Below are positions 52,213 through 63,193 of a stretch of 64,000 bases of DNA, piece by piece. The stretch lies in the NCBI RefSeq assembly GCF_030269925.1, contig NC_085127.1, positions 4,843,501 to 4,907,500 on the forward strand, in the 5' to 3' direction. Each line of letters opens with the position of its first letter. The stretch's first letter is position 1. Both the position numbers and the translations under genes were made by a program. Origin of the DNA: Bombyx mori. Taxonomy: Eukaryota; Arthropoda; Insecta; Lepidoptera; Bombycidae. The notes beneath the pieces are model-generated. The model searched no databases, was not told where the DNA came from, and was given only the letters and a program-made list of their open reading frames with translations.

Positions 52213-52471
52213 TAAATTTAGAATCCGAATATTTTTATGTAAAGGTGACAGATGAATATTCCAAGTAGCGATAGTTAACACTGTACTGGTCCGTGGTTTT
52301 AATTCTCTAGAGTGCGGTCCCAAAGTACAAAGAGAACTAATAGATCTTCGTAGCCTCTGAGCTATGGAGATAAGTCTGCTGATAAATAGGCTCTTAGCTA
52401 TGCATATAAGTCAGGCTTTTGCCTAATATCACCTTGGTTCGTGGCCTGATTTCAATCTAAGATATTATCTT

Positions 52472-52927
52472 GTTATCATAGCCGTAAGGATAAGACGCCC
52501 GGTGCATTCGTATAACCCGTCGAAACCCGCAGGCAAGTGCAAAACTTTCTAATAAAATATGTCCTTAATTTAACTACACGAGTAACTACCATGATGAAAG
52601 AATTACGTCGTGTAATATTCGTGCTAAAACAAATGCTCAGAAATTATGATGTGCGTAATTACTGGTGGTAGGGCGTATTGGAGCCCGCATGAATAGGTAC
52701 CACCCTAGTGTGCTTAGTGTGAGCAACGCCCATAGCGGCAAACGTAGGCAAACGTTCCAACTCCATACAAATTGGAGTTAACTTTCACGCTATCGAGAAC
52801 GTTAAAAAGCTCGCACTAAGCACACTGGGGTGGCAGTATTTACGTTGTTGATGTCTATGGGCTTCGATAATCACCTAAAACCAGGCGGGCCGTGAGCTGG
52901 TTCTCCCGAGTAAGCATTTAAAAAAAT
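52472..52927 (+). mobile_element. Old Bm1 SINE carrying an inserted palindromic element
   Basis: The head (AAGGATAAGACGCCCGGTGC) and tail (TTAC.TTG.TGATGTCTATGGGC) are recognisable but heavily mutated. The central part (from the CTGCCTATTTCTGC block to the CTCAAGG block) is replaced by the element at 52707-52826. Confidence 0.75.
52707..52826. mobile_element. 120-bp TIR element (MITE-like) inside a Bm1 copy
   Basis: Left end AGTGTGCTTAGTGTGAGC and right end GCTCGCACTAAGCACACT are inverted repeats differing at one of 18 positions. The interior has a smaller hairpin (AACTCC/GGAGTT around 52770). No coding capacity. Confidence 0.7.
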
Positions 52928-53300
52928 TACGTCAAGAATATCGTTCTACTAGATCAAGAGCTCTTCAAATTATTTTGCTTTTCTAAAATCGCGAAAATGC
53001 TTTTCCATATTTTGTTACTTTTGTGCACAAAGATAATTTATTTACATCAATAGTTTTTTTATAAAAAACAAAACAAGATCTATAGCACATATAGAGTAAC
53101 TAATAATAGTTTAATATCCATTTTAATGCGCAATAAATCAATTACGACTTAATTGTCTTTTAGCAGAATTGTTGCAAATCGTAATGTAACACCGTTGTCT
53201 GTAATGCGCTAACAAAATACTCGTAGTTATTATGATGACAATAAAAAAAGTAAACAGTTGGCAGAGACTGTCAATTGAATAAATTTAATTGAGATGAGAT
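52928..53300. other. AT-rich non-coding DNA, no gene seen
   Basis: No supported ORF or repeat. Confidence 0.45.
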
Positions 53301-53636
53301 GAGATGATACCGGCATCTCGTTTTTACCATCGCACCGCCCGCCACCGGAGTAGAGTTCATCCATACTACCTGGAGCCACTGCGGTCATCCACAGTGCGTT
53401 TCCAGAGGTCTTTTTTGCCACGTACCATCCGGCTATGGAATGAGCTCCCCTCCACGGTGTTTCCCGAGCGCTATGACATGTCCTTCTTCAAACGAGGCTT
53501 GTGGAGAGTATTAAGCGGTAGGCAGCGGCTTGGCTCTGCCCCTGGCATTGCTGAAGTCCATGGGCGACGGTAACCACTCACCATCAGGTGGGCCGTATGC
53601 TCGTCTGCCTACAAGAGCAATAAAAAAAAAAAAAAA
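53301..53636 (+). mobile_element. 5'-truncated copy of the 1-3690 LINE
   Basis: Matches LINE positions 3345-3689. By eye only one base differs before the poly(A) (ACAAGAGC for ACAAGGGC). It encodes the last 89 residues of the RT ORF (MIPASRFYHR to HGRR, 53304-53573). Such near identity implies recent insertion. Confidence 0.95.
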
Positions 53637-53799
53637 CTGATTTTATTTTTATTCGAATTCGCTAAGAATAAACAAAAACTCTACCGGAGAGACGTTTAAA
53701 ACTTGTCTTTGAAGTAGAGAGCTTTTTGGGACATGCCACAACTTTCCTTTTTTTTCTAATTTTTTATTCCTCAAAATTCCGTTTTTCTAATTTTTATTG

Positions 53800-54015
53800 G
53801 TACGGGTAGGTACCACGACCCCACCTGTTTCTGCTGTGAAGTAGTAATGCGTTTCGGCTTGAAGGGTGGGGCAGCCGTTGTAACTATACTGAGACCTTAG
53901 AACTTATATCTCAAGGCGGGTGGCGCATTTACGTTGTAAATGTCTATGGGCTCCAGTAACCACTTAACACCAGGTAGGCTGTGAGCTCGTCCGTCCAACT
54001 AAGCAATAAAAAAAA
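53800..54015 (+). mobile_element. Bm1 SINE, 5'-truncated
   Basis: From GTACGGGTAGGTACCACGAC to CAATAAAAAAAA, abutting an inverted LINE tail. Confidence 0.88.
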
Positions 54016-54120
54016 TTTGCCTTTGTAGGTAGATGAGCAGACAGGCTACATCTGATGGTGGGTGGTTACCGTTTTTCATGAATGACTCAATGTTATAGGC
54101 ACAGCCAAACTACTGCCTAA
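54016..54120 (-). mobile_element. Decayed LINE 3' end, tail-to-tail with Bm1
   Basis: TTTGCCTTTGTAGGTAGATG, then CATCTGATGGTGGGTGGTTA and CAGCCAAACTACTGCCTA match the reverse-complemented LINE tail with many changes. Confidence 0.75.
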
Positions 54121-54358
54121 TATGATAAGTGATGGATTTAGTTTATTAAAACCTTGAAAAAAGAGGTTTGCGAGTTAACTGCGAAAAAAAATATATTTTT
54201 CATGGCGTCACAATTCCAATGTTAATCCGGAAGTGTTGGTAGTTTGAGATTTTTTTCTTTTACTTAGAATGCAAAATGAATGGCTTCTATAATAATAGGA
54301 GCTTCTCGACATACGAAACGATGCTTCATTTGTAGACAAACTCTTGACTAATATTTAC

Positions 54359-54583
54359 TACTAGCGACCCGCCCTCGCTTCGCTTCGGAAACTGTAATTT
54401 ATTATTGATTTTTCCACTATTTAATGGATGTTATTATACATATAAATCTTCCTCTTCAATCACTCTATCTACTTTAAAAAACGGCATCAAAATCCGTTGC
54501 GTAGTTTTAAAGATTTAAGCATACATAGGGACAGACAGATATAGGGACAGAGAAAGCGACTTTGTTTTATACTATGTAGTGAT
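54359..54583 (+). repeat. 210-bp repeat, copy 4
   Basis: Starts TACTAGCGACCCGCCCTCGC, ends TTTTATACTATGTAGTGAT; closest to the 11 kb and 44 kb copies. Confidence 0.8.
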
Positions 54584-54727
54584 TGCCGAGATGCAGACTA
54601 TTCCCCTCCACGATGTTACCTGGGCATTACGAGGGTTAAGCAGGATTATCTCGGTAGGCAGCAGCCTGTACCAGGGCTCCTGTTTGCTAGCTTGCCATCG
54701 ATTACCATAAAAAACAATGATCACGAC

Positions 54728-54992
54728 CAATGGCGGATCCAGGGGGGGGGGGTCATGGGGGTCATGACCACCCCCTGAGCTGGTTCCAGGACTTAGGTGG
54801 ACCACTAATTGAATATAATGATTTTATTTATATATTTTGTCACCATACAGATTTTATGTAATTACATACCTTCAATATTTAATTAATTTAATATAATATA
54901 AAAAATTTGTATAATGGCAAACGTTTGGGAACGAACGCATCTAAATTTGACTATGTGACCCCCTCCTGGCGCCATAGCTGGATCCGCCCTTG
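54728..54992. mobile_element. hAT-type MITE with 8-bp target duplication
   Basis: 265 bp with termini CAATGGCGGATCCAG and CTGGATCCGCCCTTG (inverted), flanked by the direct repeat ATCACGAC (54720-54727 and 54993-55000). An 8-bp duplication is the hAT signature. A G-run near the left end mirrors a C-run near the right. Non-coding. Confidence 0.82.
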
Positions 54993-55000
54993 ATCACGAC

Positions 55001-55502
55001 TGTTTTTCACTTCTCGGAGTTTTCAATGTCATTGATTATCAAAAAAAAACAAAGCAAAACCTGATCTCAATACTGGATATTATTCGGTGTTTTAAATATT
55101 GTTGAATATATTATCCAATTAATACGATATATACTAGAATAATTTTGTGTCTCATATATTTTCACGCCGAAATTTTTGAATCGATTTTGATGGAATTCGG
55201 TATGGAAATAGTTTCATCATCCTACTACTACACTGTGTACGGATCTCCAAAGCAATCTTAATAAAGTACACCTAATTCACGTGCACAAGTTATAGGATAA
55301 GGGCTAATTTAAATAATAGAAATTATTATATAATTTGTCCTGTTACGCTTTCACATCTTACGAACTCAATCCTTCATCATTTTTTGCATAAACATTATCG
55401 GCGATATCGAAAAAAATGTTGTTCCCAGGGGACTGAAAAGTTTTTAGATGGTCTTTAGGCATAACAATTTGACCTACTGACATTAATAAGTGGTATATTT
55501 TT
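55001..55502. other. AT-rich non-coding DNA, no gene seen
   Basis: No supported ORF or repeat. Confidence 0.45.
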
Positions 55503-55680
55503 TGCCTACCTATCTGTCAGCCTTGATGGGCTATTATGGCTTCACCCTGAAATGGGGTTCAGCCTGAGAGGAATTGCTAACATTGTCCCTAGCAACACTG
55601 CTTCGTTAAATCTACCATTGCATTGGAATCGTGACCCAATGAGATGGTTGGGCGAGAAACTTAGTGAGTTAAAAATTACA
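55503..55680 (-). mobile_element. Old copy of the TTTCTCGCCGGATCTTCTC retrotransposon 3' end
   Basis: GCCTACCTATCTGTCAGCC, TTGCTAACATTGTCCCTAGC and GGTTGGGCGAGAAACTTAGT match the inverted 48 kb copy with many substitutions. Confidence 0.6.
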
Positions 55681-56535
55681 ACATCATGCCTGGAGTACAC
55701 ATAAAAGGGAAGGAATAAGTTGTATCCCGAAAGAAATATCTCATAAAATGCCAACTAAGACATGCTTTTCCCACGCACGGATGTCTATGTGTGTCTGATT
55801 CAGATAATTTCTTCGCATTACCTTGTACATGGCGTAAATTAATAGACGAAATTTAAATAAACACGCGCGAAGCAGCGATCAGAAACTAGTATATTTTCAA
55901 TTTTGTCAGATCACAAGTATCAGACTTTTAAAAGCACACCAACAATAATGATAATATAACAATATTACATAGCTAATTGGCGACGGAGATTTCTGTTCAT
56001 TTGAATATAATTTTTTTGCCCTTAAATTACGTGTAATTCGAACCGATGCAAATGAAAATTTATATAAAACTTCAAGAGCATCGTTCGTTTTCTTCTTTAT
56101 AATCCCATAAATATTTAATTTATCATTGCGCATTTCGTTGGAGGTGATACAGAAAATTATCATTTTTAACAATAAAAATAACGGGATCGCACTATTTAGA
56201 TCAAGGAGTGATGCAATTCTTCACAATTGATCATCAGGATTGATTTCGATCACGTAACTGATTCATGAAAAATTCATAATATTCATAGAACTATAGAACT
56301 AAGGTAATAATGACATTAAAATTGCAAAACACGATTTATCGATGTTTTATTATTATTATTTGAATGAATCTGATGTTAATTAAATGAGGCAACCTTTTTA
56401 CAGATCAACATTGGTTTTATTGCATTTTATTTAATTCTAAACAATAATAACAAATCACACACCGTCATACACATTAGACTATCTTGTATTGTGAGAAGCA
56501 GAGCCTGATATACATACTTATACACATTTAATATA
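55681..56535. other. AT-rich non-coding DNA, no gene seen
   Basis: No supported ORF or repeat. Confidence 0.45.
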
Positions 56536-56917
56536 CTGGGTGTTAGAAGACCGCTTCTGAAAACGAAGACAGACGATAGTACTAATGACAACTTTAATGA
56601 TGGGACGGAAAAAAAGTTAGATCCTGATTAAAAAAAATTAATTTTAAACCTTTTTATTAGCATTATTTACGCTCCAAAATGTTAGTCCAGCTAAATGATA
56701 CGACAGTTTCATATTAAAAAAAAAATTACTTTACTAAAAAAAACCAGCAATGAAACACAAAATCAAAAACAGCTGATGCTCGGATCAACGAACGCTAGGG
56801 CGCGGCGCGATCGCACAGATACTTATTTACAACATTTGTCTAAATAGCTCCATCAACAAAGGTGTCATTAGTACTATCGTCTGTCTTCGTTTTCGGAAGC
56901 GGTTTCCTAACACCCAG
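56536..56917. mobile_element. 382-bp MITE with ~55-bp TIRs and TA target site
   Basis: Left end CTGGGTGTTAG, right end CTAACACCCAG, with inverted similarity continuing through AAAACGAAGACAGACGATAG and TACTAATGACA. TA (possibly TATA) is repeated on both sides. No transposase, so it depends on a Tc1/mariner-like or similar enzyme. Confidence 0.85.
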
Positions 56918-58111
56918 TATAGAATAAAGATAAAGAGCAAACAAATCTTTATTATCAATTAAACAGAGGCGCTAACTACCACCACAGAGTCAATCAACGT
57001 TTTTATGTTTTTAAACCGGTATACAGGTTCTGTTTTATGCACAATAATGTGTTTGCCGTCACTAAAAAACCGGTCGGAATCTCAATAGAACGATTGCAAT
57101 AGATCTCAATTGCAATAGAACGAAGACTTCCCGTCGCTTAGACCTAAACGCCCGAGTATTTTGCGGTAAAAATGTCTCAAAACGGCCTTTGAGGAAGCAA
57201 TAGAGAATATTAGAGAGGAATTCAGATGGCGTGCAACTAAGGACGAATAATGAGGAAGTCCTAGTGATTGTCTGAAGAAGCTGTGTACCAATATCTTGAA
57301 CAATAGCTAAAGAAACTATTATCAAATCGTATCCTTCAAAACCTTAGTATATTTCATAGAATGTAATGGCGCTTTAAGAGTTGAAAATGACACATAAATA
57401 AACAAGCCTTTGCGGGGGCTTATAGACATCATAACGTCAGTTCCATTATCCACCTTGTGACATGAACTTCAAGTCCCAATATTGTATAAAAGCGATATGT
57501 GTATACCACTTTTCAAACTAGAACTCGTGATTTCTACGCGGTAGTATTAGATAGGACAGTTCCTACTCGTCCATGATACATCATACGTCCTAACAACAGC
57601 TTATTATATATGCGGACGATTTGAAATTGATCAATTAAGCAACTTATATACATATATACATACTAATGCAAAACAATATATTTAACCTTAGTGTTTCCAC
57701 GTTGAATATTATATTATGTTAGAGTATACTTTGATCATTTAATATAATTATTTCAAGATTTCGTGTTATGTTAATGTATAATTTCAATAATGTCAGATTT
57801 TGTCGTACGGGTTGGATTTACGACTCAATCTCGAAACGCAGGCGCCACAACTATTAACAACAATAATTATTATTCATAATATGTAAAAATTCAAGCGGTT
57901 TTTAAACACCTACTATCCTGTTTGTTCTATGTACTTAATTAACTTAAATTTACGTAACCGGTAATGACCAGTTCGTCATCTGATGTCACGAGAAGCAGTA
58001 TAATCAGTTTAGTGAAACCGATAGAGATGAATTAATGGTTTTTTATTTTTATTTCTAATGTCAGACACACATTTATAAATTATTCTATTAGATATCTCGA
58101 CTGATGTGGTT
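56918..58111. other. Non-coding DNA, no gene seen
   Basis: Overlapping short frames near 57062-57325 have no recognisable protein features. Confidence 0.4.
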
Positions 58112-58198
58112 TTTATTTATTGGGTAGGTAAGTGAACTAGCTCACGACCCACCTGATGTTCAGTGGTCACCGTAACCCATAGCATGACATTGTTGTAC
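58112..58198 (-). mobile_element. Decayed Bm1 or LINE tail fragment
   Basis: CTCACGACCCACCTGATGTT, CAGTGGTCACCG and CCCATAG keep the shared tail order, but it is too diverged to assign to SINE or LINE. Confidence 0.5.
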
Positions 58199-58761
58199 TA
58201 ATCCGCGGGGGATGTTCCTAGCTTAAAAAATCTCGAACAGTTGTGAGATATCGATTAAAAAATTTGAAATTGACAACTTTTTTTTTCTTTTCAACTTGAC
58301 ATTTTTTGAAGCCAGTACTTGAGCATAATGACATCCTTGTATTGAGGTACCAAACATTTATGAATGAAAAATAGAAAAACTATTAAAGTATACAATTATT
58401 AGGTAAAATAGGTACGTAGACCTTTCTATTAAATAATCTGGTTCCCTGACATGACGGCTCACTAGGGTTGGCAAAATTTTTTACGTGGTATTTTGTAACA
58501 CGTTGTATATTAATAAGTCCTAGGCTTTAAAGTATTCCATCTGTTGCGTTCCTATTTGAAATCGATTGCAAAAGTAAAATACCGTAATGCCGGCAACAAT
58601 TCCTAGTTTCTAGCTAAAACTAGTTTTGTTATTGTTCTTTTTATTGCAATCGCTCATCGATCAAGCTAAATGTCGAGTTTACTACCGCGTCCAATATTAT
58701 AACTGAATTAAAAACACGATTATTTAAATTCTTTATTACAGAATTATCAGATGAATTTTTT
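58199..58761. other. AT-rich non-coding DNA, no gene seen
   Basis: No supported ORF or repeat. Confidence 0.45.
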
Positions 58762-58896
58762 TGGTGGTAGGACGACGTCTTGTGATTTCGCACGGGTAGG
58801 TACCACCAATCTGCCTATTTCTACCGTCAAGCAGTAATACGTTTCGGTTTGAAGGGTGGGGCAGCCGTTGTAACTATACTGAGACCTTAAAAAAAA
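58762..58896 (+). mobile_element. Bm1 SINE internal fragment
   Basis: From TTGGTGGTAGGACGACGTCT to ACTGAGACCTTAAAAAAAA: truncated at both ends, with an A run joined directly after the GAGACCTT block instead of the normal tail. Confidence 0.8.
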
Positions 58897-59323
58897 CATG
58901 TAATGGGTTCCCGATATATGCGGATTACTGAATAATTAACAAGAGTCAAGGTTTAAAGAATTAAAAACGTGAACCTAAAAATAATAACTTTTAGCGAGCC
59001 AGTTCTCTAGATTATTTTATGTTTGACAAAAAAAAACAAAAGTAGGTTAAGATGGTTTTTATTTGCATTAATATTGTTCTACTTTTATCTGCAAACGAGT
59101 ATTTGAGTTCACTGAGAAAGTAATACTTAACCGGACCACTCTCATTCAGAGATTATTTGAATAAAATATATTTCATTAGATACATTGATTAATTGATAAA
59201 AAATACACGGGAACTAAATGTACTGTGAACAACTTTTTTACAACGTTGATGTTGATCGGATTATGATCGGTATGATGTATAATATAGTATTCGTGGTGAT
59301 ATAGGGAATATTATATTATATTT
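58897..59323. other. AT-rich non-coding DNA, no gene seen
   Basis: No supported ORF or repeat. Confidence 0.45.
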
Positions 59324-59760
59324 TGAAGTCGTCGTGGTCTAAAGGATAAGACGTCCGGTGCATTCGTATCTAGCGTTGCACCGGTGTTCGAATCCCGCCG
59401 GCGGGTACCAATTTTTCTAATGAAATACGTACTCAACAAATGTTCACGATTGACTTCCACGGTGAAGGAATAACATCGTGTAATAAAAACCAAACCCGCA
59501 AAATTATGATTTGCGTAATTACTGGTGGTACCACCTCTTGTGAGTCCGCACGGCTAGGTACCATCCCCCTGCTTATTTCTGCCGTGAAGCAGTAATGCGT
59601 TTCGGTTTGAAGGGTGGGACAGCCGTTGTAACTATACTGAGACCTTAGAACTCTTATCTCAAGATGGGTGGTGACATTTACGTTGTACATGTCTATGGGC
59701 TCCGGTAACTACTTAATACCAGGTGGGCCGTGAGCTCGTCCACCCATGTAAGCAATAAAA
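59324..59760 (+). mobile_element. Bm1 SINE, full length
   Basis: tRNA-like head with A box (TGGTCTAAAGGATAAG) and B box (GTTCGAATCCC), full body, tail AAGCAATAAAA. Few changes from the other full-length copies. Confidence 0.92.
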
Positions 59761-59770
59761 TTTTTTTATT

Positions 59771-59858
59771 GAAGCTCCGACCTGGTGTCTCAAGGTAGAG
59801 CTGACATGTGTGATCTCGAGTATCCACTTAACACCATCTGGTCCGTGAGCCCAACCTT
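59771..59858 (+). mobile_element. Decayed Bm1 3' fragment
   Basis: CTCAAGGTAGAGCTGACATG and TCCACTTAACACCATCTGG followed by GTGAGC, without an A tail. Confidence 0.55.
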
Positions 59859-60137
59859 CAGATATTTAACACAATGAATAATTGGATTGAATGGTTTGTC
59901 GAAAAGACGATAGTGATGTGAATATTCATCCAGTACTATATACACCCATATGTACTAACCTAGGCCAATAGCTTTCACCTTGGTAAAGGTCCCCGCTGAC
60001 TAATAAGCTACGAGCAATATAACATTTACGAGGTCGACACGGGAATCGTGAATGAAGAGGGGTAGACATGAAATATAAGAATTGTTTAAATGCAAAAGAC
60101 ATTGTAGAATTCATATAGCTGCGTAGAATTTTATAAT

Positions 60138-61047
60138 TTACTAGTGGTCCGCTCCGGCTCCGCTCGGGTCTTTAACAAAAATTTAAACGATATTTGACGT
60201 TGTTTTATTTTTTTAAATAAAAGAACACTTATTGTGGCATAAATATAATAGTTAGACATATGCTGTCCCGACATTTTTTGTAAATAATAATGTGTTCTAC
60301 AAAGTCGTAGTACATTATTTTATTCTATAATCAATAGTTTTCGCAAAGCACGCGATGTAAAGAATATTTTAGGTAATTTTTTTATACCTTGGGTTACATT
60401 ATTGGAGTTTTAGTAAGGATCCCTAATTTTTTTCAAATAAGATTATAGCCTATGTCACTCGGGAATAGTGTAGCTTCCAAACAGTGAAATAATTTTTCAA
60501 ATCAGTTCAGTAGTTTCGGAGCCTACCTATTCAATATAAACAAACAAACAAATCTTTCCTCTTTATAATATTATATAGTATAGACTAGCGGACTCGACAG
60601 ACGTTGTCCGATTCATTTTCAAAAATTCATTGAAGTATATATTCGTACATACAAAAATTCACATATAAATAGCATAGATACCGACTGCAGCGCCATCTGC
60701 CGGGCTGATTTGTGAATCTAAACGATCCAGGGTGACGCTCAAATGCATACAAAAAAAAACATTCAAATCGGTCCAGCCGCTTAGGATGAGTTCACTGACA
60801 TACACACGTACAGTAGAATTATATAGAGTAGGCTAGCTGGCCCAGCAAACGTTGTTTTCCATATAAATTATTTATAGGAAAGATAAATAACCTTGATACC
60901 GACTGCAGCGCCATCTGCCGGGCTGATTCGTAAATCTCGAATCCACCTGAAGGTACACAGAAAATTTCATTAAAATCGGTCCAGCCGTTTAGGATGAGTT
61001 CAGTGACATACACACCTACATTAGAATTATATATATAATAAAGTAGA
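60138..61047 (+). repeat. Tandem cluster of three related retroposon-like tails
   Basis: Three units in the same orientation: 60138-60585 (CTAGTGGTCCGCTCCGG), 60586-60830 (CTAGCGGACTCGACAGACG) and 60831-61047 (CTAGCTGGCCCAGCAAACG). Each ends in a TATATA-type tail in which the next begins. Units 2 and 3 share CCGACTGCAGCGCCATCTGC and AATCGGTCCAGCCG. Confidence 0.65.
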
Positions 61048-61823
61048 TAAACACTATTTTTCAAAACTATTGTATACTCCATTCACAAAGCTAAATTCGT
61101 GAACCATTAATTCCAAATTGAATGTCATATAAAATACTTGATGAATGTCAGAGTTAATTCTATTACCGGTTACAAAAAGAGCTACAGTCTTAAGAAAAAC
61201 CGCCACGTAACAAACTCGGTAGCGTTTTTTGTATACGTATTCTTTGAGAATAACACTTTGGAGTATTAATTCTTCGAGACTTTTTAGATAACTTCATAGG
61301 GAACGCATGTGTTTTACATCATCACACTAAAAACTTTAAGCAGCTAAATCACAGAACAACGATTGACCGGTTCAAAAAGGCATTAAGAATATTTGAATTT
61401 TTGATTTGAATACCACTTCTGACTTGGCTCAATCAATAGTCAGTCACTGCAGATGCGCTAGTAACGTCCTGTTGGATCCACCTGAGCTACTATGAGTAGT
61501 AGGCTAGTTCTATGACACTAACATTATCACATATGACACTGACATTATCTCGTAATATCGGCCCGCTGAAAATCTCGCCAACGAACAGACACATACGTGA
61601 ATCAACTAATCTAGATCAATTAGAGATTCTGGAAGCGTTCGAGCAGTTGTCACCAAACCCCAGGTACCTCCTGGCTGAGACCAAGCTCGCCCACCCCCGT
61701 GAAGCTGATAAGGCTATTCCTTCATCACAAAAATAGGTTTAATGAACACCACATGCCAGTATGAAAATACTTAACCAAAAAAAAAATAACGTCCTTAAAT
61801 ATTTTTTAAGAAAAAAAAATTTG
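61048..61823. other. Non-coding DNA, no gene seen
   Basis: A 74-codon open frame at 61512-61736 follows a short duplicated motif (TATGACACT, AACATTATC) and has no recognised protein features. Confidence 0.4.
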
Positions 61824-62105
61824 AACATAATCGCGTAATAAAAATCAAACCCGCAAAAATTATAATTTGCGTAATTACCGGTGGTAGGACCTCTTGTGAG
61901 TCCGCGCGGGTAGGTACCACCACCCTGCCTATTTTTGCCGTAAGGCAGTGATGCGCTTCGGTTTAAACGGTAGGGCCGCCGTTGTAACTATACTTGAGAC
62001 CTTAGAACTTATATCTCAAGGTGGTCTATGGGCTCCAGTAACCACTTAACACCTTAACACCAGGTGGGCTGTGAGCTCGTCCACCCATCTAAGCAATAAA
62101 ACAAA
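61824..62105 (+). mobile_element. Bm1 SINE, 5'-truncated with small rearrangements
   Basis: Begins in the AATAAAAATCAAACCCGC block and ends AAGCAATAAAACAAAAATA. About 30 bp (the GGGTGGCGCATTTACG block) are deleted and CACCTTAACAC is duplicated in the tail. Confidence 0.88.
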
Positions 62106-62790
62106 AATAAACATAAGGCCATTACCAATTAGAAAGCAAAAAGATTTAGGTTATTAAGAAATTTGTTGCTTGCTGTTCTTTGCTTGAATATATTTTCCTT
62201 CTACAATTCAGATAGTTTAGGCATTCACGTCTGTCTACGAACTGATAATTGAGAAATTATCTGTTATTTCTGTTGTTATTACAACAATTTAATACCTCGT
62301 TAACTTTTAACTGCGGAGATTTGTCTCGATGTTGATAACAACTATTGTAGATAAGTTCTATTATCAAAACGAACCACATACGAGTATTAAAAGACAAAAT
62401 GTCTGCAAATTTGATATTTATTTCATGAAATTACCTAAATTAAAAAATAATTAACCAGGTTATAAAAATACTTTAAATAGGTAATAAAAAACATAATAAT
62501 GTATATTAAAATAGAATTTTGAAAAATATATTAATGATTGTCAAAGAACGTCATCAAAACCTACCCATTCTGAATTTTTAATTACGCCACGTTATAATTT
62601 AAAATCGTGGACCGCGACGGTAGTGTCATCTAACTACAATTGCAGGCGGCAAATGACATTACTGGTTTGTATGAATGTCCGTTGAATCGATTTTTTTCTT
62701 TACCTATTCGCTATACTAGTAGGCTAGAGGGTTATTCCGGCTACGCCCGGAGTTAAATCGATCTTGACCGTGGCATACTGTGGCTAACCT
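62106..62790. other. AT-rich non-coding DNA, no gene seen
   Basis: A CTAG-containing piece at 62715-62760 (GGTTATTCCGGCTACGCCCG) resembles the start of the repeat tails at 60 kb but has no full match. Confidence 0.4.
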
Positions 62791-63193
62791 AATTACCATT
62801 GTTATAGATTGTTGTCGGCAAGCCCACCTTTTTAGTACACGTCCTTACGGATCCACCAAATCCCAATCCAATAACTCTTGCATTAGAAGCCGTTAGCTCT
62901 AACACTAGGAGTAGGGACCCGGTAACCGTTCTCTTTGAACTCAGCAAAGAGTTCGACGTGCAACCTAACCTAAATATCAACCCGCTGAGTTTCTCGCCGG
63001 ATCTTCTCAGCACGTCACGATTCCGATCCGGTAGTAGATTCATTAGGTCTCCTTTGGAGGCGATCGGATAGCTGATATCAAATCCCACCCCTGCTGGCTC
63101 AGCCCTTGCTCGCCCACCTGCCCTGGTAAAACTGGAAAGGCCTCCGGGCCAACAGTAATCTATGAATGAATGAATGAATGAATGAATGAATGT
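62791..63193 (+). mobile_element. Retrotransposon 3' end with GAAT microsatellite tail
   Basis: Contains CCGCTGAGTTTCTCGCCGG, ATCTTCTCAGCACG and GATCCGGTAGTAGATTC like the 38 kb family, but continues differently (GGAAAGGCCTCCGGGCC) and ends in a (GAAT)n run at 63162-63190. It may be a separate subfamily sharing the core block. Confidence 0.55.

Noticed and set aside
60586..61047. CRISPR-like or satellite array because of repeated CCGACTGCAGCGCCATCTGC
   Set aside because: Only two copies of the block within longer related units; no regular repeat-spacer pattern, and the DNA is eukaryotic.
61512..61736. 74-codon ORF as a host exon
   Set aside because: Starts within a short duplicated motif and shows no domain or splice context.
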